33,699 bases of DNA from an uncultured Lachnospiraceae bacterium. GTDB lineage: Bacteria > Bacillota > Clostridia > Lachnospirales > Lachnospiraceae. The translations under genes and the position numbers were made by a program. Location: positions 1-33,699 of the forward strand of contig CAKRJH010000021.1 in NCBI GenBank assembly GCA_934351255.1, written 5' to 3'. This document shows positions 33,349 to 33,699 of the stretch, piece after piece (positions within the stretch are counted from its first letter, which is position 1; each line of letters opens with the position of its first letter). Below the pieces are notes generated by a model. The model worked only from the letters and a program-made list of their open reading frames with translations. It did not search any database and had not been told where the DNA came from.

Positions 33349-33638
33349 ATTTTAATCCATTATTCAAACTCGCAGAGTCTGGTTTGATTTAGGTTGTTTT
33401 AACGTGGTTATCTATACCATTTTGTATTGATAGTTCATGCCTTTTCCACACATTATTTTTCGTTTCACATATTTTTAGTACCAATCCAGTACCATTGCAT
33501 TTTTTCATTATTGTGTGTAGTTCCGGTGGCTTGCAGGTTTGTTTACTATTCGCAAAATAATCTTCTGCCGGCTTGCTTGTTCACCTATGAAAATTATAAT
33601 CTCCGGACGATGTTTCTGCAACTAGAAATTTTGAGGTA
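33349..33638. other. AT-rich stretch without a supported gene
   Basis: Several short frames occur on both strands, none with a ribosome binding site, recognisable family motif or length above about 70 codons. It may hold decayed mobile-element DNA, but nothing here proves it. Confidence 0.4.
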
Positions 33639-33699
33639 CTAATGGATAGCATCATTCTTTTCCATATCATTCATCAATTTATCAAAGTCACTTTCATAT
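33639..33699 (-). CDS. C-terminal end of a gene entering from the right edge (partial)
   Basis: The minus-strand frame from the window edge codes a tail containing ESDFDKLMNDMEKNDAIH and stops at 33639-33641. Only the last 19 residues are in view, so neither start nor family can be judged. The DFDKL element and a 15-bp identical DNA segment are shared with 33252-33266. Confidence 0.35.
   Translation of the reverse strand, partial: YESDFDKLMNDMEKNDAIH

Noticed and set aside
33427..33642. 71-codon plus-strand frame at the right end
   Set aside because: No ribosome binding site or family motif, and AT-rich DNA gives such frames by chance.
1..33699. CRISPR arrays, insertion sequences, tRNA or rRNA genes
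   Set aside because: No regularly spaced repeats, transposase genes with flanking inverted repeats, tRNA cloverleaf or rRNA sequence was recognised on either strand.

Overview
The window looks like a chromosomal segment of a spore-forming member of the Clostridia, most likely Lachnospiraceae. The grounds are the protein family set (SpoIIID, CIRCE-controlled Hsp20, UPF0371/DUF1846, DUF2798, DUF4179 anti-sigma factor), AGGAGG-type ribosome binding sites, frequent GTG/TTG starts and a mid-range GC content. No rRNA, tRNA, CRISPR array or insertion sequence was found. The last 2.3 kb is clearly more AT-rich than the rest.

Left (1-7.9 kb): rpoB-rpoC on the minus strand, with a terminator after rpoC and a strong promoter for the next minus-strand gene outside the window. 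From 7.9 to 12.6 kb: a divergent cytoplasmic GH3 beta-glucosidase (+), facing a minus-strand group of spoIIID, a polysaccharide deacetylase, trmO and an 80-residue unknown protein. From 12.8 to 15.7 kb: a two-gene ABC exporter whose permease is fused to a CPBP-type membrane protease. From 15.7 to 22.6 kb: trkA-trkH potassium uptake, a Nudix ADP-ribose hydrolase, a sodium/alanine symporter, lrgAB and a DUF2798 membrane protein. From 22.7 to 25.3 kb: a UPF0371 protein and hsp20, separated by a dense run of palindromes. From 25.3 to 29.5 kb: the complete sulfate importer sbp-cysT-cysW-cysA. From 29.5 to 31.2 kb: an ECF sigma factor with its membrane anti-sigma factor. From 31.3 kb to the end: an AT-rich accessory patch with an AbiH-family phage-defence protein, a second Nudix hydrolase and small ORF remnants.

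Most of the window is ordinary core genome. The points worth a second look are mainly in the non-coding DNA. (1) A near-perfect 19-bp hairpin with a T-run buries the ribosome binding site of the DUF2798 gene. (2) Seven consecutive palindromes lie in about 190 bp between the UPF0371 gene and hsp20. (3) Two cre-like (CcpA) sites 104 bp apart flank a 15-bp inverted repeat upstream of the sulfate operon. (4) The ECF sigma gene has a likely self-recognised promoter. (5) A promoter, ribosome binding site and ATG lead only into an 11-codon ORF. (6) The spoIIID leader hairpin doubles as an antisense terminator. The AbiH patch is the only candidate for a transferred defence locus, and AbiH itself is a known family.
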